A stretch of DNA of 64,000 nt from Piper betle (lineage: Eukaryota > Streptophyta > Magnoliopsida > Piperales > Piperaceae): positions 1-64,000 of the forward strand of contig JAURVB010000700.1 of NCBI GenBank assembly GCA_033002965.1. Reading direction: 5' to 3'. The position numbers were made by a program, and so were the translations under genes. The notes beneath the pieces are model-generated. The model was given only the letters and a program-made list of their open reading frames with translations, was not told the origin of the DNA and did no database searches. Numbering within the stretch: the stretch's first letter is position 1; the number at the start of each line of letters is the position of its first letter. Below, in pieces: positions 11,863 through 24,974 of the stretch.

Positions 11863-14800
11863 TGTAAAACCCACGATTCGAGTTAGGGTTTTATATTCAG
11901 AACCGGTCGGGTCGACCATTATTTTTCGAGCTGAGTCAGTTTCAGGACACGCGTACCGAGCCGACGCCGGTCACGTGTATGAGCTATGAGGGTCATGCGT
12001 ACCCAAGTATATGATGATAACGTCATGAACACAGCAGAACAGAATGAGTTATCAGATATATGAGAGTATGCCAGTCATTTCTTTTATTTTTATATATAGT
12101 GGATCGTAGAATTAGTATTAGGCCGTTTACCGCGTTAGGACGCGTTCGGGCAGTTTGGGTGGGTTGATAGTTCTAGAGCATGTCATTATAATTTTTTTTG
12201 TGTTGTTTGATTTTACGGGATTTTTCCCGATTTTTATGAAATTTTTTAGGATTTAATACGAGTTAGTTATGATACTTGACTCGAGCCGGAGACGAGTCAA
12301 GTATTATTTACGAAATTGCCACCAGCCCTTTTCTTCCTCTTCCCCGACCTTTTCTTTCCCATTGCCGCGCGCCGCCCCTGTTCGCGCGCCACCGCCGCCA
12401 CGGCCGACGCCGCCTGGCCGTCGACCGACGCCGCCCAGCTCGGCGACGACGTCGCCGTGCCACCCCGACCAGCCCCGGCCGCTGCCAGGCCGCCGCAACG
12501 TCGGAATCGGCCCGCCTAGCGCCGCGGCACATTTCGGTCCCGTCGCCGATTCCGCCGCCGGCGACCAACGCCGCCGTGATCGATCGGTCGCCACAGCACC
12601 TTCGACCCCCTAGCAGCCTTCCCCGACCGGAGCGGAGGCCATCGCCGCCGTGGCCGGCCGGATCTAGCGACCCATCGCCGCCGGCCCTGTTTTAGCCAAT
12701 TTCCGGCGAGCCACTGCCTCGGCCGACCACGTCGACCTCATAGATGAGTCGGGCTCGTCGAGCCGGTTCCGAGGGTACCCAACACGACCCCTTTCCGGCT
12801 AGTAGACGCCACCGGCAATAGTCGCCGGAAAACCACCGGAAGTCGCCGGAAAACCGCCCGCAACTGCCGGGAAACCGCCGGAAATCGGAATTTCTGGAAT
12901 TCGCCGGAATTCACCGGATCTTCCGCGGGGCTCACCCGGTGGAGCCCGATCGAGCTTCGGACGCCGAGGAGCGCCGAATTCGAGCTTCGAGGCGCGCGAC
13001 GGAACCCTAACCGTCGCCGATTGCCGACGACGTGAGGTATAATTACCTCCGATTTGATTATTTAAAGTTGATAATGATTGTTAGCACAGCATGCTAGGAT
13101 TTATGATGTGATTGATAGTGAATGGAGGTTAAGTGATTTAATGAAGTAAGTAAATTGAGCACGATAATCGAGTAATGTAACTTAGGAAAAAATACAATAA
13201 AATTGGTAGGAATAGGATGAGTAGAATTATTTTCATATTTATGATTAGTGATGTGATTAATGTTTAATGATGGATGAAACGATGAGTTGCATGATGAGAT
13301 TAAGTGTGAGTGAAGAGTAAGCGACCTAATGAAGTAGATCAAGTCAGAGCACGATAAGTGACCACAACATAAGTTACAGACACGTAATAAAAATTTGTAT
13401 GAATAGGATGAGCTAGGATTAATTAATTTTTATGATTTTCTGATTGTTATGTTGATGGATGTTATTTGTATTGTGTGATGTTTGTTGAGTTTGATGCATC
13501 ATTTAGTTAGCGGGCGTTAGTATCTAGTTTTGATGTGTAGGTACGAAGTAGGAGCTCGCCGCCTAGGCGCGATGACACGCTTGGAGCTTCCACCAGGTCC
13601 GTTTAGGACTCGTCTCGTTTTACGCTCTTCCATTGTATGTTTATTTTATTATTGCAGGGCGGGTTAAGTGGCGTTTTATTGGATCCCACTTAACTCGGGC
13701 CATTTAATCGAATATTTCCGGATTAATAACCCCTCGAGGATGAGATCCCTCGAGGATGATTTCGAAAACAAGATCCACCACAAGTTGCCTTCGGGCCTAT
13801 TATATGAATCCCTTCCCAGGCCTATATATATTGTTTTATCGAGTTTTCAGTGAGACGAGAGATGGAGAAACCGACTGCACGTACCATGCAGAGGATGCCG
13901 TGACAGTCAAAGCGGGCTCTGGATTAGTGCCAGCGGACTGTTCCATTCCCGAGGGATCCTGACAACTCCGCGTTTGAGTTCCTCACACCCGGAGAACGTG
14001 GAGGTTTACGGGTACTGTTTAGTACAGCGCATGTCCGGACTTGTGGTTCAAAGGGTACTAAAGGCGACTGCCTGAGAGTACTCGGCCTTCGTGCTCAAGG
14101 CCAGGAGAGATATGGAGGTTCGGAGAGGGCTTAGGATAAAGTTTCATGAGAAGTACTGAAAAAGAAGTGCTGAGAGTAGCACAGTACCAGCAGCAGTAAG
14201 TTCGGGATGCTACCGGGTCTGCAGCCCAGTGGCTCCTCAGTAGTGCCCTTCAGAGTGTTCTTGAGGAAGTATATGGTTTTCGTTCATATGAGAGTTTGCT
14301 CTCATAACCAGTTTGTTATAGATATTTTATTTTCCGGACCAGTAACGCTTGTTACTGACGTTTTTCTTATATATATGTAGGTGATAAGCACGAGATGGAC
14401 GGGCCGGCCAGGACGGAGGAGCAATGAGGTCTTGTGCACACACATGTTAGATTTCTGAATGTTTAATATTGTATTATTATGTTATTATTTTGTGAATGCT
14501 ATGATTAAATGTTTGAGCATGATGATATGATGTGAATGAAATGTTAAGACACGATAACAGAATGAAAAGAATGATCAGAGTAGCGCAGCAAAAGTATGAT
14601 GGGTTAAGACCCAAAGTTCAGATAATGATGAGTATAGTAGATTAGAAGTCTGTGTGAATGCTATTGTTGCTATGCGTATATATGTTTGAATATATGATAT
14701 TGACAGGGTGGCCCTTAATTGAATTTTTATGGGAAACTCTGTCTATTATATTTCAAAGTTTTATTAATTTTTATCGGGATTGTCTTGGTGTGTATTTTGA

Positions 14801-14966
14801 TTTGCATGTCATTCATGTAGTACCATGTTAGGGCATTGCGAGTGTATCTTCATCTTAAGACGCCGAGATTGGATCCGCATGAGTTAGGTTCAGGTTAGCG
14901 AACCTAACCGGGGCCAGTAACATGCCGGTTCGGTTCACGAGCGTGAACCGGATTTGGGGTGTTACA
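11863..14966 (+). mobile_element. L1-family long LTR, copy 1 (3' LTR)
   Basis: A 3.1-kb LTR starting TGTAAAACCC and ending GGTGTTACA. Internal landmarks: TATATATA at about 13825 in the core promoter, a GC-rich block with CCGGAAA repeats at 12340-12960, GACGTGAGGTATAATTACC at about 13028, and a TATGAGAGTTTGCTCTCATA stem at about 14287. A polypurine tract lies directly upstream. The family is shared with 17109-19999, 27596-30534, part of 39979-40885 and 42828-44497. Overlapping GC-rich ORFs (12269-12695) are an LTR composition effect, not genes. LTR length and the adjacent internal 3' motif suggest a Tekay-type Ty3 chromovirus; the lineage is an inference, since no polyprotein is legible. Confidence 0.8.
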
Positions 14967-16300
14967 AGAACACTGTTTCTAAAACCTTCGCCCGACCTTA
15001 GCGGGCCTTGTTTACCATGTTGGTACATAGGCCAACACTTGGTAGTTTTTATACCAACCCCGTATAGTGCTAGGGCCTACTGGTTCAAATTTTATCTTAT
15101 TTAGACACTGTTTAGCCCACCCAAAAAATTATCCGCTCAAGTTCGTTCAACAAAACCTTAAATATGAGACTTTTCATTAAGTGTACTTCCAACATCAAAA
15201 CCTAATTAAGATTATCTAATGAAGTTTAACACTTCCCACTTATGATAATTAAATTAAGCAAGTTTTTGAGTTGTACATATGTGGAGGCATTGCCTTGTTT
15301 TACGTATCAATGTGATCCATAGTGATTCGGGTTTCATTTTCCTATTTAGATATGCAGAGTGAGCTCATCGAGTTAGGAGAGGAGCTCAAATCATATGGGT
15401 CAGTAAGACTCTTTTGCTTCACCTCTTTTTGTCTCCATAAGTGAGGTTTTTACCAAGTTTTAGATGTAGGACAATATTAGCGACATTTTATCGGATCCCT
15501 CTGTTGTCGAGCCATTTAGTAGAGTTCTTTCGTAGTATAATAAAACTTCAAGGATGAGATCTCTTGATGATTTTCTAACTGGATGATCTAAAAATTCTAT
15601 GATATAAGCCACTAACTAAGCCTATTATATAAGTATACGAGTTTTACAATTTTCACGAATATAAAAGTGAAGGGTATGAGTATGTATGAATTGCACAATA
15701 TAAAGGTTACACAATGGTCTATAGGGCATAAGCTTCAAAGTCGTAGAACAGGAGGAGGTGTAATTAAGATATGCAAAATAAATTTTGTTACAGTTGTGTG
15801 TGTGTTAGGATATGATGCCCTGAAGGAGCTTATGGTTCATACTGCTTAAAGGGTTCACATGAAGACTGTGTTAGGTTATGATGCCCGAACACGTGATGAT
15901 GTCTCTACATGTTTACATTTCTGTCTAAATGATATGTGGAATAGATAACTATGATCTTGTATTTACTTTACTAAATGATTAGCATCATCTAAGAATAAGA
16001 AACCTAACTCAAAGGTCAAAACTAGTTATAAGAACCGGATCATACATCCGCATTACAAAAAGCTTAATCTCTTAGTTGCATCGGGAGTGTTTCCTTCATG
16101 TAGCTTAGAGTGATCATTACATCTATAAATATAGCATTTTAGTTTTTGGGGAGGTGCCGCTTCTCTCGTGACTTGGAATCCTCATATTAGAAACCTTAAG
16201 TATAAGAGCCTTCCTATAATAGTATGATTAACATGCATTATATGAAAACCAGGTAAGGTTACCATCTTAAGCTTCCTTAAGGGTTGATATCCACATTCGT
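14967..16300. other. Degraded repeat sequence between two inverted L1 LTRs
   Basis: Positions about 15480-15700 weakly resemble the L1 LTR core (TTTTATCGGATCCCT..., GATGAGATCTCTTGATGA..., CCTATTATATAAG...), so an old, strongly diverged LTR of the same superfamily is likely. The 60-codon ORF at 15667-15849 has no recognisable domain. Confidence 0.35.
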
Positions 16301-16327
16301 AAAGTTTGTACGCCAATATTCCAACTA

Positions 16328-17074
16328 ATGCTTTTCCGAATTTTAATATCAAGATTAGGTGTGTTCTTTGGGACGAATTGGAGTGTTGTATCATATCTCT
16401 ATCTAATGTCATTCCCACCACCCTTGGCCAGATATGGGTGCTACGGACCTCCACCATATCCGCTGCCTTGGCTAAGGTATGGGCCTAACTGTGCTCCTCT
16501 AGCTTGCAGCCCTCAAGCGCTAGTGATGCCTCTACATGCTACTCTACAAGCACAACTACCAGCTCAAAGTTCAACCACCATTCCTAACATTTCAGAAGAG
16601 AGATTTGAGAAGATCATGACCAAGATCAAGGTAGTGAAAGAGACAATGGAAGAAGATGAAGCTAAGAAAGCAGGAAAAAGGCAAGTAACTCCAAAAGAAG
16701 CGGCAACTCATACTCCAAGGGGCAAGAAAATTCTTTCCTTAGAGACATGACCAATTCTATCATTGGAGCCACGTCACGTGCTCACTTTAGAGCCTCAACC
16801 AGTCCTAGTCATTAAACAAAGACTAGATCCTCATGATTCAAATAAATTAGCACTTCTTGTCATTAGATCACAATCAGCCCTTGCATTAGAGGATCCAACT
16901 TCACTTAATGTTCCAGCTCTCGATCCATGTATGTCGCCAAGCTTAGAGCAATTGCAAGAAGAGTCATATGTTATAGATGTTACTCAATCCACCGTAACAG
17001 CCCTGTATTCAACATCGGGACAATTGTTGTCCGACAATGCAAGGTTGATTGAAACACTAGTCGCATTTCCTTAG
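16328..17074 (+). pseudogene. Unrecognised broken ORF (249 codons, one in-frame stop)
   Basis: Two ORFs in the same frame (16328-16750 and 16763-17074) are separated only by one TGA at 16748. Together they read as a proline-rich first part (FPPPLARYGCYGPPPYP), a Lys/Glu-rich helical part around residues 100-125 and a Leu/Glu/Pro-rich second part. No zinc knuckle, protease or other catalytic motif is visible. Length and composition would fit a decayed retrotransposon gag-like protein or a lost plant gene, but I do not recognise the family. It lies between two inverted L1 LTRs and ends 35 bp before the second. Confidence 0.35.
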
Positions 17075-17108
17075 CAATGAGCCACACCTGAGAGTTATCC
17101 TCAATCAT

Positions 17109-19999
17109 TGTAACACCCCAAATCCGGTTCACGCTTGTGAACCGAACCGGCATGTTACAGGCCCTGGTTAGGTCGGCTAACTCGAACCTAACTCGTGCGG
17201 ATCTAATCTCGACGTCTTAAGATGTAGATACGACTTGTCATGCATGGACAAATGCATAAAACCTTAACATGATACTACATGGATGACATGCAACCTAAAT
17301 TTCACATCATTACAATTACGATAAAAATTCTGAAATAAAACAGACAGGGTCTCCCCTAAAAGTGCATGGCCCACCCTGTCAAAATAATATATATATATAT
17401 ATATATATATAAATGTATACACATGCATCCATAATTTCATTCACACAAAATCTAACATCTTATGAATTCATTCTGAAGCTAGGGTTTCAACCCACCATGC
17501 TTCCGCTGCGCATCACTGATCATGTTCACATTCTATCATGTCTCATGCATTTGAACATGTCATTCACAATATAATAACATAATAACACAATATTAAACAT
17601 TCAGAAATCTAACATGTGTGTGTGTACAAGACCTCATTGCTCCTCCGTCCAAGCTGGCTCCTCCAACTCATGATTATTACCTACATATAGTATAAAAACA
17701 CGTCAGTAACAAGTGTTACTAGTCCGGAAAATAAAATAACTATAACAAGCTGGCTATGAGAGCAAACTCTCATATGAAAGAAAACATCATATACTCCACG
17801 TGAACACTCTAAAGGGCACTACTGAGGAGCCACTGGGCTGCAGACTCGGTAGCATCCCCAACTTACTGATCTGCTGCTGGTACTGTGCCGCTCTCGACAC
17901 TTCTTTTTCAGTACATCTCGTGAAACTTTATCCTAAGCCCTCTCCTTACCTCCATATTTCTCCTGGCCTTGAGCACAAAGGCCGAGTACTCTCAGGCAGT
18001 CGCCTTTAGTACCCTTTGAACCACAAGTCTGGACATGCGCTGTACTATACAGTACCAGTAAACCTCCACGTTCTCCGGGTGTGAGGAACTCAAACGCGGA
18101 GTTGTCAGGATCCCTCGGGAATGAAACAGTCCGCTGGCACTAATCCAGAGCCCACTTTGACTATCACGGCATCCGCTCATGGTACGTGCAGTCGGTTTCT
18201 CCATCTCTCGTCTCACTAAAAATGCGAAATCTATATATATATATAGGGCTGGGTAGGGATTTATATAATAGGCCTGAAGGCAACTTGTGGTGGATCTTGT
18301 TTTCGAAATCATCCTCGAGGGATCTCATCCTCTAGGGATTATTAATCCGGAAATCTGTTCGGCTAGATGGCCCGAGTTAAGTGGGATCCAATAAAATGAC
18401 ACTTAACCCGTCCTGCAAATAATAAGATAAACATACAATAGAAAGACGTAAAACAGAGTTGAGTCTTAAACGGACCTGGTAGAAGCTCCAAGCGTGTCAT
18501 CGCGCCTAGGCGGCGAGCTCCTACTCCGTACCTACACATCAAAACTAAATACTAACGCCCGCTAACTAAATGATGCATCAAACTCAATAAACATCAATCA
18601 CAATCAATAATCAGAAATAAGAAAATAATTCTAACTCATCCTATTCCTACCAATTTTATTGTATTTTTCCTAAGTTACATTACTCGATTAGCATGCTCAA
18701 CTCGATCTACCTCATTAGATCACTCCCTATTCATTCTCAATTAATTGCATCATGCAATCATCACTACACTCATACTCATACATTTATCATGACAATTATT
18801 CAATTCTAGCATGTTATACTAACAATCATAATCAATTTTAAATAACTCAATCGGAGGTAAATATACCTCACGTAGTCGGCAATCGGCCACGGCTAGGGTT
18901 CCGTCGCGTGTCTCGGAGCTCAAATTCGGCACTCATCGGCGTCGAAAGTTTGAACGGGCTCGACTCGGTGAGCCCCGCGGAAGATCCGGTGAATTGCGGC
19001 GAATTCTAGAAATTCCGATTTTCCGACGATTTTTTGCGGTTTTCTGGCGACAGTCGCCGACGGCGTCTACTGGTCGGAAAGTGGTCGTGTTAGGTACCCT
19101 TGGAACAGGCTCGGTGAGCCCGACTCATCTATGAGGTCAACGCTGCCAACGGAGGTGGTGGCTCACCGAAAAATGCATAAAACCGAGCCGGCGGTGATGG
19201 TGGCTAGATCCGGCCGGCCACAATGGTGACGGCCTCCGCTCTGGTCAGGAAGGGTCACTGGGTGGTCGAGGGTGCTGAGGCGACCACCTTATCGTGGTGG
19301 CGATGGTCGCCAGCGGCGGAATCGGTGACGCGACCGAAATGTAGCCGCGGCGCTAGGCGAGGCGATTCTGGCGTCACGGTGGCCTGGCAGCGGCCAGGGC
19401 TGGTTGGGGCGGCACGACAATGCTGTGGCGGAGCTAGGGGGCAACAATCGGCGGCCAGGTAGGCGTCCACGGCAGCGGCAGCAGCATACGCAGTGGCGGC
19501 GCGCAGCAAGGGTTTGGGGAAGAAGAAAGGAAAGGTCAGTGGTGTGTGTGGTGGCAAACTCATAAATATTACTTGACTCATCTCCGACTCAAGTCAAAAT
19601 AATATTTAAGTCGTAAAAAAATTCCAAAAAATTTGGGAAAAATCCCACAAAATCAAAAAACACAAAAAAATCATAATGATATGCTCTAGAACTATCAACC
19701 CACCCAAATGCCCGTAACGCGTCCTAACGCGGTAAACGGCCTAAAACTAATTCTACGATCCATTATATATCATAATACAAAAAATGAACTACATACTATC
19801 ATATATTCTGATAACTCATTCTTTTCTGCTGTGTTCATGACGTTATCATCATATACTTGGGGACACATGACCCTCATGGCTCATACACGAGACCGGCGTC
19901 GGCTCAGTACACGTGTTCTGAAACTGACTCAACTCAAAAATAACGATCGAACCGACCGGTTCTGAATATAAAACCCTGACTCAAATCATGGGTTTTACA
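17109..19999 (-). mobile_element. L1-family long LTR, copy 2 (3' LTR, minus)
   Basis: On the minus strand it starts TGTAAAACCC (19999) and ends GGGGTGTTACA (17109). It matches copy 1 along its whole length at lower identity. The polypurine tract and internal 3' block lie outside the LTR start, at 20000-20090, so this is a 3' LTR and its element extends to the right. The core promoter carries TATATATATATA at about 18230. A second TA microsatellite lies at 17388-17411. Confidence 0.8.
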
Positions 20000-21960
20000 A
20001 TCTTCCCTCCTTATAAAAATTTCGTCCTCAAAATGTTAACTCAGGGAGGTTCTACTGAACTACTACCTGGAAGCTAGATACACACCAGTTGTATCCTCTA
20101 CACTTCGATAGTCATGTAAATCCTCACTGTAGCTGCGCCGTTATGGCGGGTTCTGCTTATGATCCTGTCAATATCAACATTCTGTTTCTAAGCTGTCTGT
20201 GCCTATTCTGACATGACCATCATCCTTCTCTTCTGTTCTGATCCCTACTGCTAATTCGGCAGAAAAACCTAGGTCACCCTAAGGGCCTATTGGGTTGGTC
20301 AAGCAGATACTCTAGAGTATCTCAAGGTTCTAATCTGAGCTATGTCTGGGAAAACTACGGCGAGGGTAAAACCTACCTGCTAGCATCTACCCATGTCCCT
20401 CTAATCCTCATCTATGTGGAAAGTCACCTACATGTACTCCCAGGAAACTCAATCTTAAGTCCCACAACCATCCTAAGGTGTGCTATAAGTCTCCTGTTAG
20501 GTACGAGTGTATAGGCTAATGAGCTGCACGGCTCACTGTCGCCAGTCTAGATCCAACTCTCAGGTGTCCCTGTATAAGAAACTGGACCGCTCACTGGGTC
20601 CTAGTTGACTCGGTCCTCAGTCAAATATCTCACTCTGTTCTATAAGAAAACAAGGATAGCTGCTATGACTCTACTGCATACTATGGCTCAGGTGACTATC
20701 TACACAGCCACTAACTACTACTGAAGGGAGCAAGAACACCTGTACATACACAGCGTGTCTCAAGGAGTATGATGACATACTCTGCATGGGGCTGGAGAAT
20801 CCGCATCTGGTTTGTGACGTACTCTGGTCAATGTATACTCATCTCAATAATCTGGACAACTGATAGTAGAACTGAAACATACAAAAGGGTGAGTGGGAAT
20901 CCTCAAGTGAAAACTCTACCATGTCTGACATCTCTAGGTTATAGGAAGGGAGGCTGAATCTCGTGGAAATCTAGTCACACTGTTCAAGAACTCTCAATAG
21001 GGGACATCTCATCCTCACATGTGGTATCTGATGCAAGGTAAACAGGGAATCCATTAGGCCAAGAAAAACTTGCTACATAGGTATGTCACTCTGATCTATG
21101 GTAAGGTTAGGGTGTCATGCAAATGGCAGGGGAAATAAAATCCCTATGTAGCGTACTAGGTGGCTAAAATCTCGGTAGGTCTATGGACTTGTCTCTAAGA
21201 TCACCATGATTTACTATGCCACAGGTGATCAGTCTATGGAACAGTCAATCAATGACAAATCTCAGAAACGGCTCCTAAGTGGCTCTAGTTCAATCAGCTA
21301 ACAGTAGGCACATGTTTCTTGATACCGTACTAGTCATGCACTTCTAAACGGGCGGGGTTCAAACGACCCAAAGAACCACTGTCTACCCTCAAGTCTATGG
21401 GGACTCATAATGAGGTTTGACACATGTCTCGTCCGCTCTTCAGTAGTGTGTGACCTACCATCCTGTACCGATTTATAGCACTAATCTTGACTCACATGAC
21501 TACTACCGCTGCGGTAGACTCTCAAGCAAAGCTATCAATCAAGATGAGCATACATTGGTTTCACTCCGTTTGGTCTGCATGGTTTGTTCTGTCTGAAGTC
21601 CCTATTTACATTGTTCTCAAGCTAGGGTGAGGTCCGTCATCATAAGATCGGTCTGCCCATACCGACCTGCACTGTAAACCCTAATCAGTACCATGAAGGT
21701 ACTTCTATACTCAGGGTAGGGCTCAACCCTATGTCTCAAGGTAAGGACCTAATCGTGTTGGCGAAATACAAGGGAATCGCTATCTCTCTGGAAAACACTC
21801 TCGCTGAACCCTCTATCTATGCCCCATACTAAGTCAAACTCCTATCGCTGGCTGGCCAATCGCTAAATGGGTTAAACCACGTGTGTGATCATCTACTAAC
21901 CATCTTGTTTGTGTATGCCAATTGTGGCCCATGGATGCGAACTCTACTATGGCCAAGTCT
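20000..21960 (-). mobile_element. Decayed internal region of the Ty3 element ending in L1 copy 2
   Basis: Adjacent to the polypurine tract (minus strand AAGGAGGGAAGA just outside the LTR). About 1.9 kb follow without a readable ORF on the minus strand. TAG and TGA triplets are very frequent, as expected if CAG and CGA codons were lost by deamination of methylated cytosines. No RT, integrase or chromodomain motif could be read, so its identity rests on position only. The small plus-strand ORFs here are not supported. Confidence 0.4.
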
Positions 21961-22270
21961 ATCATTTATAACTAACAATTAGGGGCTCAAAATTTTTGTT
22001 CTTCAATAGCAAGGATGTTTTTCGCACTCCATCACCAGGCATCCTCATTTGAGCTTTTATAATTTTGTGTACATAGATTGGTTTTGAAAAGAAAAAAGGC
22101 CAATAGAAAAGAAAAAGAGGGAAAATGCAATAAAAAATGAAAAAAGAACACAAAGATGACATGTCGACCTATTATTGGGCTGTGTAAAGTCTTATTTCTG
22201 CAAGAAATTGATCGACGAGCACGCTTAATTTTTCGCCCACTATTTGCTCTGGGCATCCAAGAGGTTGACG
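21961..22270. other. Intergenic, no gene seen
   Basis: AT-rich stretch with a long A/G-rich run at about 22085-22150. Nothing recognisable. Confidence 0.4.
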
Positions 22271-22281
22271 AGGGGCCCGGT

Positions 22282-22434
22282 TCATGAACACATCATCACA
22301 ATCAAGTTTGAGTCCATACCCAATTGCCTGCACATGTTACTCTAGAGAACGGATGCTTGGTAGTGGCACGATAGGAAGAGGAAGATATGAACAAGGAATA
22401 AGATAAGAACAGACATGTGATTACTTTTTGCCAT
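22282..22434 (-). pseudogene. Broken copy of the small putative secreted peptide ORF
   Basis: Starts MAKSNHMSVLILFLVHIFLF, clearly the counterpart of the ORF at 6372-6605. The frame is cut by TAG at 22342-22344, where copy A has AAG. A 1-nt insertion in the TGTTCATGAACC part (TGTCATGAACC in copy A) shifts the end. An AT-rich TATAAATA block lies 32-40 bp upstream of the start codon; the matching block is missing in copy A. Copy A thus keeps the frame but lost this block, while copy B kept the block but lost the frame. Confidence 0.4.
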
Positions 22435-23035
22435 GATTTGTGGAGCAACCTTGGGGTGGAATTTTCTATAAATATCCCCCTACACCTCCATGAAAAAATC
22501 AAAACAGAAGCGCCTCCCCCTCTTCCCTAGTAGACTTCCCATCGCCGTTGCTACCCGCCAAACATGATCATTGTCGCCATCACCACGCAGGAGCTACCCT
22601 CCATTGCAGATCTCTCCTAGCCCAGTGCATCCTCGCCAACCTAACTGAGACAGTTAGGTTGACCACCAAAAGCTGTGGAGATGAGACATGCTCGACATAG
22701 AGGTTTTCGGTGTATCCTTTGGTGCCTTTTCCTGTCTACTCCAACCATCTCTAGCCACCCTCCGATACCACTAATGCAAATCTTGCACCACCCTCTCCAT
22801 GACTAGGCATTGACCCGCCATTGTCAAACCTTGTTGTCGCCGTAAAAAGCTGAGAAGAGCTCCATTGAAGAAGGGAATAGTTGTTCGCCTCCATCTTTGG
22901 AGAAACATTCCAGCCAGCCCTAGTAACCAACGACTGCACCACCACGTCCAAAACCCTCCTTTCATTGCTGACAACATGACTCGACCTTGCCTTGCCGCCA
23001 TCTGCTTCATTGCTCACTGGAAAAAGCCACGGGAG

Positions 23036-24974
23036 TGTAACGACCAGGCCATTTGTACAACATTGTGGGCCTAGCTGGCCAGGTGTTACTCACAATTAAG
23101 CAAATATGTCTAACATTTTTTTTAACAAAAACATATATAAAGATCCCACAGTCTTAGACCGTTTCCCAGTAGCGACACTTATTTCTCAAATAAATAAAAA
23201 GGAGTCCTCATATTTATTTTGCTCCATGCCCTGGTTGTCAATCACCTAATTTCGTATCTGCACACCTGCGGAGGCAATTCCGCGTTAGTGATTTCAACAC
23301 TAAGTAGTATAATAGATAAAACAAATCAAGTACGTTCCACTATTTCCTTATGTTTATTTTAATATGCGGTGGAGCGATTCCGCTATACTCTAAAACAATG
23401 CGGAGGAGGTATCCGCTGTGATCCACACACCCCGGCCGTAGCCCTTTTGTGGGGAGGCTACCACTACCGTCTCCAATGCCAGTGCCTCGCACACCCCGGC
23501 CGTAGCCTTTTTATGGGGAAGCTATCACTACACTCGGGTGATTGCTACGCCTCCTTTGTGGGGACACTCTCACTACCAATTATAGTGCCAGTGCCTCGCA
23601 CACCTAGGCCATAGCCTTTTATGGGGAGGCTATCACTGCACTTAGGTGAATGCTACGCCCCGTTTGTGGGGAAGCTCTCATTGCCAACTCTACTGCCAGT
23701 GCCTCACACACCCCGGCCGTAGCCTTTTATGGGGAGGCTATCACTGCACTCAGGTGAATGCTACGCCCCGTTTGTGGGGAAGCTCTCACTACCAACTCTA
23801 GTGCCAGTGCCTCACACACCCCGACCGTAACCTTTTCATGGGGAGGCTATCACTGCACTCTGGTGAATGCTACGCCCCGTTTGTGGGGAAGCTCTCACTG
23901 CCAACTCTAGTGCCAGTGCCTCACACACCCCGGCCGTAGGCTTTTATGGGGAGGCTATCACTGCACTCCAGTGAGATGGAGGAATCGTTGTGCCTCGCTC
24001 ACCCCGGCCATAGCCTTTTTATGGGGCGGCTATCACTACTCCAAAACAATGTCGATGCATTACATAATTTACGCACATAATACAACCCCGTGTCGGACTG
24101 AGTCAATTCTTTGACCCTGGTTGCACTCGGTGCATGGTGGTCGAATCTGGGCTCAGGCCGACCTAGGCTATTAACAAGGAAAGTACGATGTTCTACTTAT
24201 TATACGTACCTGACTTGTGATTTCGTCTGACTGTGACCCGTGAACCCTAATTTGAATGATGGCATAAAATTATACATTAGTATAATTTTATTTTGCATGA
24301 ACCTACATGCAACTTACATGACTAATATACTATCAATTTTAAATGATGTAATTAGTTCATGTTAGTCTTCATTCCTTATTAAATTTTCTGCAATTCTAAT
24401 GATAATTAATTATTAATTATCCCCATCCAAATCCCCATTATCTAATTGATAATTTAATTATTAACATGTCCATTTACAAAACAACTAAGCAATCGACAAG
24501 AACCCCATGCATTAGACGCTGGAGATCTAGCAACTTGGCAGGGCGTCTTCAACAAACCTTGCATGCAAGAATCCTAATGGAAACAAATAAGATGAGGGAT
24601 GAAATACTCACACAGTAATGAGGAGGTCGCCTGGGACGGAGATGAGGGATGGAATACTCCCTCCTCCTGCATATATATACACTTCAACCATTCCCTCCAT
24701 TAAATTCTCATACCCATCATCCATTGGTATTTCCTAGGTTCAACGAGCCCCTTCATTAAATTCTCACACCCCCATCATCCATTGGTATTTCCTAGGTTCA
24801 ATGACCCCTTCATTAAATTCTCACACCCCATCATCCATTCATGAATAGGTATTTTCTAGGTGACCTTAAGTTGAACCATGACCAGTCGACTTGATAACCA
24901 ACCATATCGGTTCATCTATATTTATTTCATAATATTTAGGTTCAAGTCTTGTAATAAAAATCATGATTTTTACA
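23036..24974 (+). mobile_element. Solo LTR, 1.94 kb, with perfect 5-bp target duplication
   Basis: Starts TGTAACGACC and ends TTTTTACA. It is flanked by GGGAG on both sides (23031-23035 and 24975-24979). Removing it restores the R2 sequence: copy A reads straight through at about 9030-9050. A 5-bp duplication and TG...CA ends mark a solo LTR. The family differs from L1. Nothing is coded; the middle holds a 109-bp minisatellite. Confidence 0.9.
23430..24030 (+). repeat. Minisatellite, about 109-bp unit, in the solo LTR
   Basis: CCCCGGCCGTAGCC-type words recur at about 23494, 23603, 23711, 23820 and 23929 (spacing 108-110 bp), with a partial unit before and after. Each unit contains TGGGGAGGCTATCACTGCAC and a GCTACGCCCCGTTTGTGGGG-like part. 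Confidence 0.9.

Noticed and set aside
12269..12695. GC-rich overlapping ORFs of up to 139 codons
   Set aside because: They lie in the GC-rich block of the L1 LTR, appear on both strands and in several frames, and recur in other LTR copies with shifted frames. This is composition, not coding.
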